Source: CAUZIZ01 sp965218775 (GTDB taxonomy: Bacteria > Acidobacteriota > UBA6911 > RPQK01 > JAJDTT01). From it: a DNA stretch of 64,000 nt. The notes below the pieces were generated by a model. That model was not told the origin of the DNA and ran no database searches. It saw nothing but the letters and a program-made list of their open reading frames with translations. The translations under genes were made by a program, and so were the position numbers. The stretch covers positions 186,001 through 250,000 of the forward strand of contig CBDCLS010000003.1 in the NCBI GenBank assembly GCA_965218775.1, given 5' to 3'. This document shows positions 1 to 8,960 of this stretch, in pieces. Every line of letters starts with the position of its first letter. Position 1 is the first letter of the stretch.

Positions 1-141
1 CCCACCGCTGTAGATGTGGAAATCGGTGCCACAGACGCCAACTGCACCGACCTGAATAAGGACCTCGTGTTCCTCCGGAACAGGCTCGGGAACATCCCTC
101 AAAACCAACCGCTCAGGGCCTTCGAGCTGCAGAGCTTTCAT
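1..141 (-). CDS. Zinc-dependent alcohol dehydrogenase (MDR family), N-terminal part cut by window edge
   Basis: The reverse strand from 141 encodes 47 residues before the window ends. They begin MKALQLEGPERLVLRDVPEP and contain the GVCGTD motif (residues 35-40), whose Cys is the first catalytic zinc ligand of medium-chain dehydrogenases of the sorbitol/threonine/alcohol dehydrogenase type. The start at 141 matches the usual family N-terminus; an in-frame ATG at 150 would add three residues. Enzymes of this type oxidise alcohols or polyols with NAD(P) in the cytoplasm. The substrate cannot be told from this fragment. The gene is divergent from the next one. Confidence 0.8.
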   Translation of the reverse strand, partial: MKALQLEGPERLVLRDVPEPVPEEHEVLIQVGAVGVCGTDFHIYSGG

Positions 142-206
142 GGACCACATGGTAACATCTAATCGGGCTTTCCTCTGAGACAACGGGGGCGAATTAGGGA
201 AGCAAG

Positions 207-768
207 ATGGAGGACAGGGGAATGAGGCTCGGACGAACAATTGGAGCTGGCGTCGCATTACTTCTGGTCACTCAAACCTGTTGGGTCCACTCCGGCTCCT
301 GGAAGGATGCGAGGATCGACAGGGGCCGAGAGCAGGAGATCCGGAAGATTTGCGATTTCGTGATCGCACACATACGAAATCGACGCTACCATCCTCCGAT
401 GGCCCGGCATCCTGAGTCGGTCTACTATCGGGCAACCGTGGCAGCCACTCTCTCGCTGGCGGGCAAACTACTCCAGGAGAAACGCTACATCGAGACAGCA
501 AGCACCATGCTCGACCAGGTTCTGGAGGAGCGGCTGGATTCGATGTGGCCGGTCTCACTGGGAAGAGTAGGAGGCCCACCCCGCCGAAGAGAGGGTATAC
601 ACCGGCACTCCACTCTATCAACACCTCAGCACCTGGATGGATAACATGCGCCGTCCGGACGGGGGATGCCACAGTTTTCAATCCATCGCCAACGGAAAGC
701 CGTATGCGTTGGGCACGCTGGCTCACACGCTTCAGCTATGGTGGCTGCTCGGTGGCTTTCTCTATTAG
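207..768 (+). pseudogene. Frameshifted gene of unknown function, secreted or membrane-anchored N-terminus
   Basis: An open frame from 207 has a hydrophobic segment near its start (after MRLGRTIGAG) and then a helical stretch of ordinary composition up to about residue 120. From about 571-600 the natural-looking reading moves by one base: the new frame reads TPLYQHLSTWMDNMRRPDGG and continues through CHSFQSIANGKPYALGTLAH to a TAG at 766-768. The original frame instead turns into an Arg/Pro/His-rich tail. This fits a single indel in one gene of about 185 residues. The family is not recognised. It could be a real pseudogene or a sequencing error. Confidence 0.5.
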
Positions 769-824
769 CCCGGGACTGATATCGTCGTTTCTGGAAGTCG
801 ACTATTCCGGCCGAGGAGATTGAC

Positions 825-1619
825 ATGAGTCAGACAACTGAAGGCTACGACGACCTCACTCAACAGGGCTACTGCATTCTCAGGCAGATCATCCCCGTTT
901 CGGATGTCTCAGCGCTGAGAGAGAGTGCAGCAGCTTCCATCAGGGAACATACTTCGCTCCCCCTGCCCAATGGGTACGTCACTGGTTTCCTGCGGGCTAA
1001 CCAGGACATCGCCCGCTATATGGCTCATCCTCGCATCATGAAGCTGGTGAATGCCTGCTTCGGGGAGAACGCGCGAATCTCGGCCGTCACCGGCACCATC
1101 AATGGCCCCGGTATTGAGCGAGGGGTAGTCCACGCCGACTGGCCCTACAATCAGAATCACCAGGCGCGGATCGAGGCCCCCTACCCCGATCTGGTGGTCA
1201 CTCTGGTGAGTATGTGGATGTTGACCGACTACACGTCGGACAACGGGGCAACCATCATCGTCCCTGGATCTCACAAACAGAGCACCTCGCCCTCCAAGAA
1301 GACGAACCTGGATCCCGAGGCGTCCTACGACGGTGAAGTCCAGCTAATTGGCAAGGCGGGAGATGTCGGGATTTTCGATGCTCGAACCTGGCACGCCTCG
1401 GCAGCCAACACGACCCAAGACGACAGAATTGGTTTCATCGTGCGATATGCTCCCTGGTGGCTGAACCTCAATACCCAGAGACCGGGAAGCCGAGAGCGCA
1501 AACAGATCGTCGAAGACCACAACGGGAGCGATGCCCAGGTGGATGCCGTACCAGCCTCGGTCTACCAAGGCCTGCCGCCCGAGGTTCAGACCCTGGTCTA
1601 CCACATGATTGGGGATTAG
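825..1619 (+). CDS. Phytanoyl-CoA dioxygenase (PhyH)-like Fe(II)/2-oxoglutarate oxygenase
   Basis: This 264-residue protein looks like the PhyH family of non-haem iron oxygenases, which couple 2-oxoglutarate decarboxylation to hydroxylation of a small molecule or lipid. The likely iron ligands are H103 and D105 (VHADW) and H190 (RTWHASA), with R201 or R207 as the 2-oxoglutarate-binding Arg. The segment TDYTSDNGATIIVPGSHK is typical of the family. The start at 825 has GAGGAG a few bases upstream. No signal peptide is seen, so it is probably cytoplasmic. Bacterial members act on very varied substrates, so none is assigned. Confidence 0.87.
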   Translation: MSQTTEGYDDLTQQGYCILRQIIPVSDVSALRESAAASIREHTSLPLPNGYVTGFLRANQDIARYMAHPRIMKLVNACFGENARISAVTGTINGPGIERGVVHADWPYNQNHQARIEAPYPDLVVTLVSMWMLTDYTSDNGATIIVPGSHKQSTSPSKKTNLDPEASYDGEVQLIGKAGDVGIFDARTWHASAANTTQDDRIGFIVRYAPWWLNLNTQRPGSRERKQIVEDHNGSDAQVDAVPASVYQGLPPEVQTLVYHMIGD

Positions 1620-1874
1620 CCCGCTAGTGGCAATTCTTTTCCGGTATAATCCCGCGAATGTTGCCTGACTTCCGATCGGTCCGATCCTAACTAGTTCTCA
1701 TCCGGGAACCCCCGTTTTCTGAGGTTCCATCGGTGGTTTCTTCGACAATACCAGGGTTTCGGGCAGTGACTTCCCTCCGTTTCAGAGGAGGGTTTGCAAG
1801 CTAGTCCTCGAAAGTCGTTTTTAAGAGACACCAATCCTTGAACTCCCGCACCCTAATAGTGGACTCTGAGCTTT

Positions 1875-3203
1875 CTACAACAGCAAACGAGCCAGGACGA
1901 GCAAGTTGTAACTGAGCACCGAAAGCTGCACATACTGCTGGAAGTGATCCCAGCCCTTCCAGGTGCAGCGGTCGACTCCAAAGACCCGCTTGAGCATCGA
2001 GATGCAGCCTTCGATCCCGGCCCGAAAGCGTCTCAGTTGTCGATAGACCCAGCTGGAACGAACCATATCGGGGACCTTCAAGTTCCTCTTTTTGGCAAAC
2101 GCGACATCTTCGATGCCCTGCTTCTTGCCCCACTGGAGATTGTCCTGGGTAGCGAATCCCCCGTCAAAACTGGCCTGCCGAGGATAGAAGCCGTAGTGCT
2201 CGAAATGGCGTCGGAGCATGGGTTTCAGCTGAGTCTGATCGGCCGGATTCCCGGCCACAACTCGACAGTCCAAGATCAGCGAACTCTTGCCACAGGTCAA
2301 AAACACCTTGTGGCCAAAGACGGTCTCTCTGCCTCCCGTCTGAAGGATGTCGCTATGCTCCTCAAAGATGGAAACGACCTTTTCCTCCGCCGCCACCGTC
2401 TCTCCCCGCAGGATCCGGCGCTCGGTTTGATCGATGACCTGCTGCAGCAACTCCAAATAATGACGCAACTTTCCAGCGATTATCAAACTGTGGCAGTCCT
2501 CCCACTGGGAGGCATTCTCAAGCGCCAACTTGCCATAGTGTCGGGTCTTTTTTGCCACCTTCAGCAGATCGAGGTAAACGACCTTCTTGCGGGCTTTACC
2601 CCGGACGTTGCGGAGATTGATCACACGACGTTTGGCCCGCCGACAGTGGTCCCGGTAGCTCACTCGATGGGATTGGCCTAAATCTCGTAACAACGCCGTG
2701 ACCGTGCGGATCGAATCGTACAACAGCCGGGAATCAAAAGGATGGCGGATGGGGCTGGGGACGTTTGTCGCATCCACCCGGATCTTGTGTCCCTGCTCCA
2801 GTCCTTGGGCCTTCGCCCATTGGACCAGGATCTGCCCGATCCCCTCCCAGGTCGCGGCCTGGATTCGACTGAGGTTCTCCTGCAGACAACTCTTGCCCGG
2901 AGCCCACCCTAAGGGTAAGCGGCAAAACGCCCGAAAGCTCTCGGAGTCGGCTAAGTGAAAGGCCAGCTTCTCGTAGGACAGCTGATGCCAGTTCTTGAGC
3001 ACCGCACAACGCAGGAGCTGCTCGGCACTCAGGCCCGGCGAACCGTTTTGGGGATCCACTTTGTCAGACAGATCTTGTAAAACCAGATCCAGGATCTCGG
3101 GATTCTTATCGAGAATCTTCGAGATCGTGCGGAGCTCGTCACTCAAGCGGTGATTGGGCCACACAGGGGCGAGCGGCCTCTGTGGTTCGCTGTTCTTTCT
3201 CAT
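1875..3203 (-). CDS. DDE transposase (ISNCY / IS1182-IS5-like)
   Basis: A 442-residue transposase. Likely catalytic acidic residues lie in RVDATNV, FDGGFAT and RAGIEGC; the last is followed by the family-like stretch KRVFGVDRCTWKGWDHF. The frame is open upstream to 3326, but 3203 is chosen because the paralogue at 60569 begins at the same aligned position (MRKNSEP versus (M)RQKTEER) and because an inverted repeat and a GGAG ribosome site lie just upstream. The two proteins look roughly half identical by eye, so they are distinct members of one family. The reading frame is intact. Confidence 0.83.
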   Translation of the reverse strand: MRKNSEPQRPLAPVWPNHRLSDELRTISKILDKNPEILDLVLQDLSDKVDPQNGSPGLSAEQLLRCAVLKNWHQLSYEKLAFHLADSESFRAFCRLPLGWAPGKSCLQENLSRIQAATWEGIGQILVQWAKAQGLEQGHKIRVDATNVPSPIRHPFDSRLLYDSIRTVTALLRDLGQSHRVSYRDHCRRAKRRVINLRNVRGKARKKVVYLDLLKVAKKTRHYGKLALENASQWEDCHSLIIAGKLRHYLELLQQVIDQTERRILRGETVAAEEKVVSIFEEHSDILQTGGRETVFGHKVFLTCGKSSLILDCRVVAGNPADQTQLKPMLRRHFEHYGFYPRQASFDGGFATQDNLQWGKKQGIEDVAFAKKRNLKVPDMVRSSWVYRQLRRFRAGIEGCISMLKRVFGVDRCTWKGWDHFQQYVQLSVLSYNLLVLARLLL

Positions 3204-3207
3204 CGTT

Positions 3208-3293
3208 GGAGCTCCAGTTTTGTCGTAAATCCTTTTCTTTGAGTTAGTTGGCAAACTTATTCTACCAAGAGGACCTGACAAAAACGGAGCTCC
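3208..3293 (-). promoter_or_regulatory. Transposase leader inverted repeat covering the ribosome site (copy A)
   Basis: The arms 3208-3224 and 3277-3293 match at about 15 of 17 positions around a loop of about 50 bases. The inner arm contains the GGAG that would serve as the transposase ribosome site, so a folded mRNA would hide it. The element at 60.5 kb has the same layout with a different stem sequence. Confidence 0.55.
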
Positions 3294-3367
3294 TAAATCT
3301 CTTCTTTCCCTTTTATTTCCAGTCACTTACAATCGAACGGACGAGAACTAACTAAAGGAATAAAGTC

Positions 3368-4303
3368 ATGAGCGAATCAGAATTCAAAGGCGTGGTGGTC
3401 CCGATTGTCACACCTCTGACTCCAGAGGAATCGGTCGACGTGGCATCGCTGCGGCGTCTCGTCAACTACCTGATCGACAATGGCGTCCACGGGATCTGGG
3501 CAGCTGGAACCACCGGTGAATTCGCGGCCCTTTCGGACAATCAGAGGCTGCTGGCTATTGAAACCGTAGCCGACGAGGCCAGTGGACGCGTGCCGGTGGT
3601 GGCAAACATCTCAGCCGCTGGTACTCGGTCTGCAATCGAGATCGCTTCAGCTCTCGAGCTGAGTGGAGTCGATGGTATCGCGGCGACCCCACCCTACTAC
3701 TACCACTACGCCCAGGAGGAGCTTCTGGCCCACTACCGCTCCATTCACGAAGCTTCGTCTATTCCTCTCTGGGTCTACAACATTCCGTCTACCGCCAAGC
3801 TTACAGTAGAAGCGGAAACGATCGCTAGGCTCGCCGGCGAAGGCACAGTCGTGGGTATCAAGGACAGCTCCGGCGCGGGTGAGAACCTAGCCCAGCTCGT
3901 AGTGCTATGTCGACAGAGAGGGATCCAGATGTGCCGGTTGCTAGGCTCTATTTATCGAGTCACGATGACCCGTGCCATCGGCGCCCACGGGGTGGTCCCC
4001 GGCATCGCCAACCTGGCCGTTGCCAGCATGTCCAGGGCCTGGGAGGCGGGTGATCGTGGTGACGAGCAAACCGCGGACCGCTACTTCTCCGAAGTGTCGG
4101 CGCTGGCGAAGGTCCTGCGCTTGGCGCAGGCAGGAGCTTTCAGCGCCTCCGCTATTTCCGGGCTGAAGTCCTCCCTTAAGATCATGGGCATCATCGACCA
4201 TGACACGGTGACCCAGCCTCTCCGACCTCTTTCCCAGGAGGAAAAGGATCAGATTCCACCTCTGCTGCAGGCGGCAGGCCTGCTGAACCCGGTTTCGGGT
4301 TGA
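3368..4303 (+). CDS. Dihydrodipicolinate synthase / N-acetylneuraminate lyase family aldolase
   Basis: This 311-residue protein has the length and motifs of class I aldolases of the DapA/NanA family. GTTGE (residues 47-51) binds the keto-acid carboxylate, Y137 (VYNIPS) is the catalytic Tyr, and K165 in VVGIKDSSG is the Schiff-base Lys. Members condense or cleave pyruvate with an aldehyde, in lysine synthesis or in sugar-acid and sialic-acid breakdown. Nearby sialidase-like and dipeptidase genes favour a catabolic role, but this is inference. The start has AAAGGA upstream. The neighbouring esterase gene is convergent. Confidence 0.87.
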   Translation: MSESEFKGVVVPIVTPLTPEESVDVASLRRLVNYLIDNGVHGIWAAGTTGEFAALSDNQRLLAIETVADEASGRVPVVANISAAGTRSAIEIASALELSGVDGIAATPPYYYHYAQEELLAHYRSIHEASSIPLWVYNIPSTAKLTVEAETIARLAGEGTVVGIKDSSGAGENLAQLVVLCRQRGIQMCRLLGSIYRVTMTRAIGAHGVVPGIANLAVASMSRAWEAGDRGDEQTADRYFSEVSALAKVLRLAQAGAFSASAISGLKSSLKIMGIIDHDTVTQPLRPLSQEEKDQIPPLLQAAGLLNPVSG

Positions 4304-4455
4304 CCTCCCCGATGATCAGACCGTTTACCATCTGGGGTGGGATCGGGGGCGGCGTTCGAATCCCCGGAAAGGTCAAGGCGGTGATTCGAGTGCTAGTAAG
4401 TTGCCGGGACTGGTGGCGGAGAGAAGCGCCGATTTCAGGGTCTGCCCCAGATCGT

Positions 4456-4517
4456 TTGGTACTTGGTGCTTGAGATTTGAAATTTGTTTGTATCTTGTTT
4501 CTTGTACCTTGGAATTT
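4456..4517. repeat. Heptameric repeat patch (TTGTATC / TTTGTTT type)
   Basis: A 62-base patch between convergent genes is built of degenerate 7-base units with a recurring TTG (TACTTGG, TGCTTGA, AATTTGT, TTGTATC). The same units recur at 13095-13231, 39711-39771 and, inverted, at 41479-41506. Confidence 0.6.
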
Positions 4518-4524
4518 TCTTCTA

Positions 4525-5628
4525 TCACTCCAGATATTTCCCAAACCACTGTGCCATCCACTCGAAATATTTCACCCGGAAAACATGACCGTCATCGGGG
4601 CGATGGACCTTGAAAAGGTTGAGTTTACCCGCTGCGCGGTAGACCGGTGAAACCTGTCGCAAGAGCTGGTCCACACCCGCTGCGGCCATATCTGGATCCT
4701 GCATCGGCCCCAGGATCATCAGCGGCCTTGGCGCGATGCAGTCCGCAACAATCTCCGGGTGATCGAAGTAGCGAAGCAGGCCCGGGATATAGTGGCAGGA
4801 ACTGTGGCGGTCCGGATTCCCCTCGTGGATATCGCGAGCGAGGCTGCCCAACCCTCCGCAGAGGATGGCGGCAGTTCGAATCGAGGGATCGCAGGCCATG
4901 GCCCACCAGGAGGCATAGGACCCCAAAGAAAAGCCGGTGAGACCGATGCGGGATGGCTCAACCTGCTCCTGAGCTCCCAGCACCCGAGCTGCCCTCAGCG
5001 CCTCCTCGGCCAGAATCCCCATCTGGGGGCGCCCGTAAGGGGCAAGGAGCTTTGCTTCAGTCTCCCATTCTCCCAGGGTGCGGCGGCGCGCCAGTGTCCC
5101 CTTCAAGGTGATGGACAGCGTGGCGAAACCGCGTCTGGACAGCTCACGGGCCCATCCCAACAGCGGTCCTTTGTCTGGATCCTCTCGGTGGAAGCGCTCT
5201 TGTGTCAGACGTTCGGCGTCACCATGGGTCCCGGGCATGCAGACGACGCCTGCCAGACTTCCCGCTTTCGCTGCGGCAGGCAGGGTCAATATTCCCGGCA
5301 CCGTCTCACCCAGCGAATTGCTAAACTCAACCGGAGCCATCAGGAGCCCATCCTCGGTCTTCTTCGTCTCACCCAGCGAGAACGGAACATCCTTGGGAGG
5401 GATCGCATCCATCCCCATCAGTTCCACAACCTTGGAACGGACCGCTTCACCTCGAATTGGGTGGGGGAAGGCGGGTTTGACATCCACGGGCACAACGGCC
5501 TCCCCCGCCTCTCGCTGACCGGGCAGGGGGACATTGAGAAAGGCGAGGATAGCGGAGCAAAGCAACAGTCCCAGCACAGTCTTCTGACTTGCGGCTCGGC
5601 GCTGGCGTTGGTTGAGTCGGATACGCAT
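4525..5628 (-). CDS. Secreted alpha/beta-hydrolase (acetyl-xylan-esterase / dienelactone-hydrolase-like)
   Basis: This 367-residue protein begins with basic residues and a hydrophobic segment (VLGLLLCSAILAFLNVPLPG), so it is exported or anchored. The nucleophile elbow is GFSLGSYAS, preceded by strands typical of the alpha/beta-hydrolase fold. IAPRPLMILGPMQDPDM probably carries the catalytic Asp and HRPDDGH the His. Related proteins are esterases acting on acetylated sugars or small esters. GGAGA lies 8 bases before the start. The substrate is unknown. It is convergent with the aldolase and divergent from the sialidase-like gene. Confidence 0.75.
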   Translation of the reverse strand: MRIRLNQRQRRAASQKTVLGLLLCSAILAFLNVPLPGQREAGEAVVPVDVKPAFPHPIRGEAVRSKVVELMGMDAIPPKDVPFSLGETKKTEDGLLMAPVEFSNSLGETVPGILTLPAAAKAGSLAGVVCMPGTHGDAERLTQERFHREDPDKGPLLGWARELSRRGFATLSITLKGTLARRRTLGEWETEAKLLAPYGRPQMGILAEEALRAARVLGAQEQVEPSRIGLTGFSLGSYASWWAMACDPSIRTAAILCGGLGSLARDIHEGNPDRHSSCHYIPGLLRYFDHPEIVADCIAPRPLMILGPMQDPDMAAAGVDQLLRQVSPVYRAAGKLNLFKVHRPDDGHVFRVKYFEWMAQWFGKYLE

Positions 5629-5857
5629 AGGAAAATCTCCAAGAAAGAGCGCTGGCGAAGCTTATGACGCTGGTCCAGTCTAGCCGCTCTCTCTAACAAC
5701 AAACAACACTCGCACCATTGCCACGATCGGCTGCCCTCAAACAGATCCGCTTTCGATATTCGTTGTTGCCGGACCTTGCGGCCAAGAGCCACCATGTATA
5801 ACCTAGGCGAGAGCCAGACTGCGCAGGCACGAGAATCGCCAGAGGAGGACTCCCAAG

Positions 5858-7030
5858 ATGGCTGATTCCATGACTCGACGCGACCTGATGCGGGTAGCAG
5901 GAACAGTAGCAGCCGCCTGGACGGTGCAAGGAAACGAGAGCTTCAGTGCTACCCCGAAGGCCAAGATCGAATCGCTGTCGGTGATCAGCCAGAGGCCCGA
6001 CTTCTACCATGGCTGGCCAACTGTGGCTCGCTGCCGGAGCGGGGAGCTTCTGGTGGTTTGCTCAGGTGGCCGTGAGCACCACGTCTGTCCCTTCGGCTGG
6101 GTGGAGCTGATGCGATCTAACGACGAGGGGCGGACCTGGAGCTGGCCCCGGGTGCTGTGGGACGGACCCATCGACGACCGCGATGCCGGTATTCTCGAGA
6201 CCAGCAAGGGAACCCTTTTAGCGACAACCTTTACCTCGATCGCTTATGAAACCGGGCTCCGAAAGGCGGAGAAGACGGCAGCCGGCCAGCCGGAAGCCTG
6301 GTCCAGGCAGAAACTTGCCCGCTGGCGGGCTGCTCACGGGAGAGCGACTCAGGCCGAAAGAGAGTCCCTTTTGGGCGCCTGGATGATCCGCTCCACCGAC
6401 GCCGGCCTGACCTGGTCGGCCCCTTACCGCTGCCTTGTGAACAGCCCGCACGGTCCCATTCAACTGGCAGATGGCCGGCTGCTCTACGCCGGAAAGCAGT
6501 TCGGTTATGGAGAGGGTCGAATCGGAGTCTGCGAATCCAGCGACGACGGACAAAGCTGGCGTTGGCTGGCTGGCATCCCCACACGCCAGGGCGATGTGCA
6601 CGCCGACTACCACGAACTGCACGCCGTAGAGGCAGCCGACGGCACCATCATCGCCCAGATCCGAAACCACAATAAGAACAACGAAAGAGAGACTCTGCAG
6701 AGTGAATCCTCGGACGGCGGTAGGACCTGGACAACCCCTCACTCGATAGGCGTTTGGGGTCTGCCCTCTCACCTGCTTCTGCTGCAGGACAAGAATCTCC
6801 TGATGACCTATGGCTATCGACGCAAGCCGCATGGCAACAAGGCGCGCCTGAGCCACGACCATGGACACAGTTGGTCCGATCCGATGACCCTGTCCGATGA
6901 TGGCGCCGGTGGCGACCTGGGCTATCCGTCCAGCGTCCAGCTCGAGGACGGCTCGTTTCTGAGCGTGTGGTACGAACGCTTCGCCGATTCGCCCCGGGCA
7001 GTACTGCGCCAAGCCAGATGGTCTCTCTGA
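5858..7030 (+). CDS. Tat-exported sialidase-like protein with Asp-box repeats
   Basis: A 390-residue protein with a twin-arginine signal (MTRRDLMRVAG) followed by a hydrophobic stretch. It has five Asp-box motifs of the S-x-D-x-G-x-T-W type: SNDEGRTWSW, STDAGLTWSA, SSDDGQSWRW, SSDGGRTWTT and SHDHGHSWSD. This is a six-bladed propeller typical of sialidase and BNR-repeat glycosidase relatives. It would act in the periplasm on a glycoside, but true sialidase activity is unproven. GAGGAG lies about 10 bases before 5858; an in-frame ATG at 5870 is an alternative start. The M19 dipeptidase gene follows after 36 bases, so the two may be co-transcribed. Confidence 0.82.
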   Translation: MADSMTRRDLMRVAGTVAAAWTVQGNESFSATPKAKIESLSVISQRPDFYHGWPTVARCRSGELLVVCSGGREHHVCPFGWVELMRSNDEGRTWSWPRVLWDGPIDDRDAGILETSKGTLLATTFTSIAYETGLRKAEKTAAGQPEAWSRQKLARWRAAHGRATQAERESLLGAWMIRSTDAGLTWSAPYRCLVNSPHGPIQLADGRLLYAGKQFGYGEGRIGVCESSDDGQSWRWLAGIPTRQGDVHADYHELHAVEAADGTIIAQIRNHNKNNERETLQSESSDGGRTWTTPHSIGVWGLPSHLLLLQDKNLLMTYGYRRKPHGNKARLSHDHGHSWSDPMTLSDDGAGGDLGYPSSVQLEDGSFLSVWYERFADSPRAVLRQARWSL

Positions 7031-7066
7031 CATTCCCAACCCTGAAACCTCAAAGAAGGAGCCTTC

Positions 7067-8203
7067 ATGCCTGAGCCGCTGATCATCGACCTGCACCTCG
7101 ACCTGGCCTGGGACGCACTGTTCTGGAATCGCGATCTCACCCTGACCGCCCGCCAGGTGCGCGAGCAAGAAGCCAGCGGGCCACCTCAGGTGGCCGAGGG
7201 CTACAACTGCGGACTCTGCACGACCACTTTTCCGGAGCTTCGCCGAGGCCGAGTGGGCATCATCCTCAGTACCATCATGTCTCGTATCCAACCCCGGGTG
7301 GGGAGAATGCGGGACGGCATGAGGACCCAGGAGCAGAGCGTCGGCATGGGGCGCGGTCACCTGGCCTATTACCAGGCGATGGCCCGCCGGGGTGAGATCA
7401 AATCCGTTCAGGGTTTGAGCCACCTTGAAGAAGCGGTAGAAGCCTGGAAGGAACCCAAGGACGACACACCGCTCTATCACATTTTGTCGATGGAGAGTGC
7501 GGATCCGATCATCAATCCCGACGACGTTGAGTTCTGGTGGAACGCCGGCCTACGAGTGGTGGGTCCGGCCCACTTCGGTCACAACACCTACATCCACGGG
7601 ACTGGTACCGAAGGTGGGCTGAAGCCTCCTGCGCCAGCTCTCTATCGAGCCATGCGAGCAGCCGGCATGATCCTGGACATCACCCACATGGCAGACCAGG
7701 CGGTATGGGAATCACTGGAATTGTGGGATGGCCCGATCATGGCCTCGCACTGCACCTGCCGCTCCCTGGTCCCGGGTCAAAGACACTTGACCGATGACAT
7801 GATCCGCGAAGTAATCCGCCGGGACGGCGTCATCGGGCTGGTCTTCTGCCAGTTCTTCATCGATCCGGAGGTCGATTGGGACGATCCGCCCCCCCGCGAC
7901 CAGTACGTCCCCAAATACAGGATGGACGGTCTGATCCCCCACATCGAGCACATCGCCGACCTCGCCGGAGGATCGCTGAGCAACCTCGCCATCGGCACCG
8001 ACATGGACGGTGGTTTTGGAGCCGAGATGACCCCAGTGGACATAGATACCATGGCCGATCTGCCAGGATTCAGCGGAGTCCTCGCGGATGCAGGTTACGC
8101 GCAGCAGGACATCGAGGGAATCTTGAGTGGAAACGCCCTGCGACTCTTCAGAAAGACCTGGGGGGGGCTGAGCCTCCAACCAACGAGTATCATCCAAGAA
8201 TAA
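7067..8203 (+). CDS. Membrane dipeptidase (peptidase family M19)
   Basis: A 378-residue zinc dipeptidase of the renal dipeptidase type. The expected metal ligands are present: H10 and D12 (DLHLD), E143 (MESAD), H207 (DITHMAD), H228 (ASHCTCRSL) and the Asp of IGTDMDGG near the C-terminus. Family members cleave dipeptides, including D-amino-acid dipeptides, and some act on beta-lactams. No signal peptide is visible. AAGGAG precedes the ATG. The gene follows the sialidase-like gene in the same direction. Confidence 0.88.
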   Translation: MPEPLIIDLHLDLAWDALFWNRDLTLTARQVREQEASGPPQVAEGYNCGLCTTTFPELRRGRVGIILSTIMSRIQPRVGRMRDGMRTQEQSVGMGRGHLAYYQAMARRGEIKSVQGLSHLEEAVEAWKEPKDDTPLYHILSMESADPIINPDDVEFWWNAGLRVVGPAHFGHNTYIHGTGTEGGLKPPAPALYRAMRAAGMILDITHMADQAVWESLELWDGPIMASHCTCRSLVPGQRHLTDDMIREVIRRDGVIGLVFCQFFIDPEVDWDDPPPRDQYVPKYRMDGLIPHIEHIADLAGGSLSNLAIGTDMDGGFGAEMTPVDIDTMADLPGFSGVLADAGYAQQDIEGILSGNALRLFRKTWGGLSLQPTSIIQE

Positions 8204-8268
8204 GCGTCGCTGGATCTGAATAGCTCAACCGGACAAAAGGGATCACTGACCACCGATAGGGTACTCTT

Positions 8269-8303
8269 TCGGATAGCCCATCTATCCGATCGGATAGATG
8301 GGC
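8269..8303. promoter_or_regulatory. Cluster of TCGGATAG half-sites inside a perfect 28-bp palindrome
   Basis: Three copies of the 8-mer TCGGATAG or its complement lie at 8269-8276, 8282-8289 and 8290-8297. The last two form the perfect dyad CTATCCGATCGGATAG inside a 28-base palindrome (8276-8303). The site is about 140 bases upstream of a sigma-54 promoter, the usual position of an activator site. It could instead be the terminator of the dipeptidase gene, since CGCCCTTTT follows, though the T run is short. Confidence 0.6.
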
Positions 8304-8418
8304 CGCCCTTTTCTGAGATACCAGGCCTTTCTCCCGTTACCATTTCACAACGTCTATTCTCTTTGATTTAAATCAGTTGCATCCATCCCCTGTTCACGAG
8401 CGCCGTCCTTCGTCCGTC

Positions 8419-8434
8419 TGGCACGGCCCTTGCT
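8419..8434 (+). promoter_or_regulatory. Sigma-54 (-24/-12) promoter
   Basis: TGGCACG at 8419-8425, four bases, then TTGCT at 8430-8434. With the preceding C and the G at 8426 this matches every fixed position of the YTGGCACGRNNNTTGCW consensus. Transcription would start about 12 bases before the ATG at 8458. Such promoters need an AAA+ activator; one with FHA and GAF domains is encoded at 32993-34897. Confidence 0.83.
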
Positions 8435-8457
8435 ATACCTGGCAGTGAGGTAAAAAA

Positions 8458-8910
8458 ATGAAAAAACAAGTGATCCAAATCCTAGCCATCGCGAGTCTTC
8501 TGTCAGCCACAGTGGTGGCGCAGGCGCCGCCCCCGAGTCCGGGCGACATCAGCGTCTTCATTCCATTCGAGTTTCGAACCGGTGCCAGAGTCCTTCCCCG
8601 AGGCGGCTACACCATCTACAAGGCGGCTTCCGGCCTGAGACTTTGTGGAGACGAATCCAACTGTGTAGACGCTTCAGCAATGGCTCTGGTAAGCGGCCCA
8701 CCAACCGGGCAAGCCCGCTTGGCCTTTCATCGCTATGCGAATCAGGATATACTGTCCCAAGTCTGGCTGGTACACACTACGTACGAGCTCTCTCCATTAC
8801 ACCTGGAAGCCAGTCAGGTGACAGCGGTCGCCCCGATAGAGATTGTGCTGATCGATGGACGTCCACTCTGTATCCATCAAGCCGAGGGACGGGCCCTGAG
8901 TTGGCATTGA
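8458..8910 (+). CDS. Small secreted protein of an Acidobacteria-type family
   Basis: This 150-residue protein has a clear signal peptide (MKKQVIQILAIASLLSATVVAQA). It then reads ISVFIPFEFRTGARVLPRGGYTIY, the layout of small secreted proteins common in Acidobacteria whose function is not known to me. Three Cys residues remain in the mature part. A sigma-54 promoter lies immediately upstream and an exported kinase-fold gene follows 50 bases after the stop in the same direction, so the two probably form one transcript. Confidence 0.7.
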   Translation: MKKQVIQILAIASLLSATVVAQAPPPSPGDISVFIPFEFRTGARVLPRGGYTIYKAASGLRLCGDESNCVDASAMALVSGPPTGQARLAFHRYANQDILSQVWLVHTTYELSPLHLEASQVTAVAPIEIVLIDGRPLCIHQAEGRALSWH

Positions 8911-8960
8911 AGTCCGGTGACATCCATGCAATCCAGGAAACAAGAACGAGAGAAAAGACA

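Larger units (their letters stand above)
1705..3293 (-). mobile_element. Insertion sequence with one DDE transposase (copy A)
   Basis: The element carries one transposase read on the minus strand. The right end is taken as the outer arm of a leader inverted repeat (3277-3293). At the other side, 1705-1724 holds a sequence with partial resemblance to that arm (shared CCGTTTT core), so it may be the opposite terminal repeat. The ends are therefore approximate and no target duplication was confirmed. The element separates two unrelated catabolic genes. A hairpin with 6-bp arms lies at 1773-1792 beyond the transposase stop. Confidence 0.5.

Noticed and set aside
1640..1660. TATAAT at about 1645
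   Set aside because: No -35 element at the right distance and no gene downstream on that strand.
1773..1792. Hairpin CCCTCC..GGAGGG as a definite terminator of the transposase
   Set aside because: The stem is short and no T run follows on the transcribed strand, so it is mentioned only as a hairpin.
6218..7480. 420-codon minus-strand frame
   Set aside because: It is antisense to the sialidase-like and M19 genes, which have clear family motifs on the plus strand.
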